Part shown: one piece after another, positions 5,773-6,038 of the stretch
How the letters are laid out: each line of letters opens with the position of its first letter
Position numbering within the stretch: the first letter of the stretch is position 1
Origin: Erwinia sp.
GTDB lineage: Bacteria; Pseudomonadota; Gammaproteobacteria; Enterobacterales; Enterobacteriaceae
Assembly: GCA_003512805.1 (NCBI GenBank)
Contig: DOOK01000162.1
Span: forward strand, 1-6,038
Length of the DNA: 6,038 nucleotides
Direction: 5' to 3'
Notes under the pieces: model-generated
Database searches by the model: none
The model's input: the letters and a program-made list of their open reading frames with translations, nothing else
What the model was told of the DNA's origin: nothing
Made by a program: the position numbers and the translations under genes

Positions 5773-6038
5773 ATGCAAACGAAAAAAAGCGAAATTTGGG
5801 TAGGGGTCTTTTTACTGCTGGCGCTTTGCGCGGCGCTGTTTCTCTGCCTGCGCGTGGCAGATTTGAAATCTTTGGGCAGTGAACCCACCTGGCGACTCTA
5901 TGCCACCTTCGACAATATCGGTGGCCTGAAAAGCGGTTCTCCTGTGAAAATCGGCGGCGTAGTGGTCGGTCGGGTAACGGATATCGGTCTGGATGAAAAA
6001 ACCTATCTGCCACGCGTCTCAATGGATATCGAAGAAAA
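5773..6038 (+). CDS. mlaD: MlaD, MCE-domain subunit of the Mla transporter (5' part only, cut by window end)
   Basis: MlaD is a membrane-anchored MCE (mammalian cell entry) protein that forms a periplasmic hexameric ring above MlaE and exchanges phospholipid with MlaC. Only the first 88 residues are here, of about 183 in E. coli. The start MQTKKSEIWVG is followed by a transmembrane helix (about 8-27), and the MCE domain begins near residue 39 with LYATFDNIGGLKSGSPVKIG and GGVVVGRVTDI, the classic MCE opening. The ATG is 4 nt after the mlaE TGA. Only a weak GGGA about 10 nt upstream is seen, so translation probably depends on coupling to mlaE. mlaC and mlaB would be expected beyond the window by analogy, but are not visible. 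Confidence 0.96.
   Translation, partial: MQTKKSEIWVGVFLLLALCAALFLCLRVADLKSLGSEPTWRLYATFDNIGGLKSGSPVKIGGVVVGRVTDIGLDEKTYLPRVSMDIEE

Overview
The window looks like a conserved chromosomal envelope-biogenesis locus of an enterobacterium (Enterobacterales, Gammaproteobacteria). Gene order, near-full-length similarity of every product to the E. coli proteins as I remember them, tight gene spacing and good Shine-Dalgarno sites all support this. The proteins differ from E. coli at many positions, so this is another genus. An Erwinia/Pantoea-type member is my impression, not a demonstrated assignment. All complete genes are intact: I see no frameshift, insertion sequence, tRNA, CRISPR array or sign of horizontal transfer.

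Layout. Two gene sets diverge from a 231-bp intergenic region (3938-4168). Leftward on the minus strand run yrbG (CaCA-family cation exchanger), kdsD (arabinose-5-phosphate isomerase), kdsC (KDO-8-phosphate phosphatase), lptC, lptA and the first third of lptB, cut by the window start. Gaps are 14 and 15 nt, followed by a 4-nt overlap (kdsC/lptC), a 29-nt overlap (lptC/lptA) and a 3-nt gap (lptA/lptB). Rightward on the plus strand run mlaF, mlaE and the first 88 codons of mlaD, cut by the window end, with 4-nt gaps.

How the genes work together. KdsD and KdsC supply two steps of synthesis of KDO, the sugar that joins lipid A to the LPS core. LptC, LptA and LptB are parts of the inner-membrane-to-outer-membrane LPS bridge: ATPase, bitopic membrane anchor and periplasmic beta-jellyroll. 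On the other strand MlaF (ATPase), MlaE (permease) and MlaD (MCE-domain ring) form most of the MlaFEDB complex, which handles phospholipid traffic and keeps the outer leaflet free of misplaced phospholipid. The locus therefore places both sides of outer-membrane asymmetry, LPS delivery and phospholipid transport, head to head. YrbG heads the leftward set, but its physiological role is not established.

I did not find a previously undescribed system. What merits a second look is regulatory: a possible overlapping divergent promoter pair with a palindrome in the yrbG/mlaF gap, an inverted repeat in the yrbG leader, a 10-codon open frame whose stop overlaps the mlaF start, a small hairpin sequestering the weak lptA ribosome site inside lptC, and a weak sigma-E-like motif in lptC.
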